Source of the DNA: Paenibacillus sp. FSL K6-1330
GTDB taxonomy: Bacteria; Bacillota; Bacilli; Paenibacillales; Paenibacillaceae
DNA: 64,000 nucleotides
Direction: 5' to 3'
Assembly: GCF_037976825.1 (NCBI RefSeq)
Contig: NZ_CP150269.1
Span: forward strand, 2,245,501 to 2,309,500
Shown here: one piece after another, positions 63,307-64,000 of the stretch
Numbering within the stretch: position 1 is the first letter of the stretch
Layout: the number at the start of each line of letters is the position of its first letter
The notes under the pieces: generated by a model
Databases searched by the model: none
The model's input: the letters and a program-made list of their open reading frames with translations, nothing else
Told to the model about the DNA's origin: nothing
Position numbers and translations under genes: made by a program

Positions 63307-63714
63307 ATGGATGCAGGATTATTAATGCAAGAAGCGATTAAAGCACGTACGCGGGCGTACATACCCTATTCGGCATTTGGGGTGGGGGCAGCCCTGCTCG
63401 ATTCGCATGGAGAGGTACATCTTGGCTGTAATGTAGAGAATGCCGCATATGGCCCTACCAATTGCGCTGAGCGTACAGCATTGTTCCGTGCGATTGCCGA
63501 TGGTCATGAAGCAGGAAGCTTCCAGGCCATTGCCATCGTTGCCGATACGGAAGGCCCGTGCACGCCTTGCGGGGTATGCCGGCAAGTGCTGGTGGAGCTG
63601 TGCAAGCCGGATATGAAGGTGATCATGGGAAATATGAAGGGTGACATCAAGGAGACGACCGTCAGTGAACTGCTGCCGGGAGCGTTTGGTCCTTGGGATT
63701 TAAACAAGCAGTAA
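63307..63714 (+). CDS. cdd: Cytidine deaminase
   Basis: This 135-residue enzyme converts cytidine and deoxycytidine to uridine forms. The zinc site is complete: CNVENAAYGPTNCAERTAL (CAE at about 56-58) and PCTPCGVCRQVL (PCxxC at about 85-93). Length matches the tetrameric form (about 136). TAGGAGGA precedes the ATG. Confidence 0.97.
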   Translation: MDAGLLMQEAIKARTRAYIPYSAFGVGAALLDSHGEVHLGCNVENAAYGPTNCAERTALFRAIADGHEAGSFQAIAIVADTEGPCTPCGVCRQVLVELCKPDMKVIMGNMKGDIKETTVSELLPGAFGPWDLNKQ

Positions 63715-63786
63715 GTTTGCAAATGAACAGGAACATATCAAGGTTTACCCAACATGTAGATACAGGAACAGTAGCGGAGGAATGGT

Positions 63787-64000
63787 ATGCAAAAAAAACA
63801 ATTTAAGTCCGGGTTTGTGGCTATAATCGGAAGACCAAACGTAGGGAAATCAACGCTGATGAACCAGGTGATCGGTCAGAAGATTGCCATCATGTCGGAC
63901 AAACCGCAAACAACACGGAATAAAATTCATGGCGTTTATACGACCAACGATTCTCAAGTGGTGTTTCTGGATACGCCGGGAATTCATAAACGTCAATCCA
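63787..64000 (+). CDS. era: GTPase Era, N-terminal part
   Basis: The window ends inside this gene after 71 codons. The visible part has the G1 motif [12 protein letters not shown] (about residues 16-27), switch I around [11 protein letters not shown], and G3 DTPGIH (about 63-68). Era binds 16S rRNA and helps 30S assembly. The KH domain is outside the window. The ATG at 63787 has a GCGGAGGAA ribosome site. Confidence 0.97.
   Translation, partial: MQKKQFKSGFVAIIGRPNVGKSTLMNQVIGQKIAIMSDKPQTTRNKIHGVYTTNDSQVVFLDTPGIHKRQS

Overview
The window is a 64 kb stretch of a Bacillota chromosome that I assign to a Paenibacillus-type spore former. This is inferred from gene order and protein character, not from a database search. 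The order yqeK-rsfS-yqeM-comER-comEA-comEB-comEC-holA-rpsT-gpr-spoIIP-lepA-hemW-hrcA-grpE-dnaK-dnaJ-prmA-rsmE-mtaB-rpsU-yqeY-yqeZ-floA-yqfC-yqfD-phoH-pgpH-ybeY-dgkA-cdd-era is the known Bacillus subtilis yqe/yqf backbone. Extra blocks are spliced into it. No phage, insertion sequence, CRISPR array, rRNA or tRNA was recognised. Both window edges cut genes (yqeK on the left, era on the right).

Layout. 1-2245: ribosome silencing and small housekeeping genes. 2246-6695: an inserted sugar catabolic cluster (isomerase/epimerase, two Gfo/Idh/MocA dehydrogenases, AraC regulator). 6687-9527: leuS behind a strong promoter and a leucine T-box. 9508-14600: competence genes comER (reverse), comEA, comEB and comEC. 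14731-16601: an ECF sigma factor with its zinc-finger anti-sigma and a probable autoregulatory promoter. 16853-25395: holA, rpsT, the sporulation genes gpr and spoIIP, lepA, hemW and a GNAT enzyme. 25397-31990: a CIRCE-controlled heat shock operon, hrcA-chaperonin-grpE-dnaK-dnaJ, whose second gene is an archaeal-like (group III) chaperonin. 32129-40070: two small unknown proteins, prmA, a membrane M50 peptidase, rsmE, mtaB, a Nudix enzyme, a reverse-strand Na/Pi transporter and an rRNA methyltransferase. 40180-52717: the recombination/repair operon addB-addA-sbcD-sbcC, with a LexA-like box at its promoter. 52735-52911: a gene-free, heavily structured transcript behind a Crp/Fnr-type site. 53001-64000: hit, rpsU, yqeY, a SigW-type yqeZ-floA operon, sporulation genes yqfC-yqfD, then phoH, pgpH, ybeY, dgkA, cdd and era.

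How the parts work together. Most genes serve ribosome assembly and RNA modification (rsfS, prmA, rsmE, mtaB, ybeY, era, rpsT, rpsU, lepA), protein folding (dnaK operon), DNA uptake and break repair (comE, addAB-sbcCD), envelope stress (ECF pair, yqeZ-floA) or sporulation (gpr, spoIIP, yqfC, yqfD). The observations most worth following up are the group III chaperonin inside the HrcA/CIRCE operon, the candidate Crp/Fnr-activated small RNA at 52784-52911, the LexA-like box ahead of addB, and a 96 bp dispersed intergenic repeat present twice (17975-18070 and 32834-32929).
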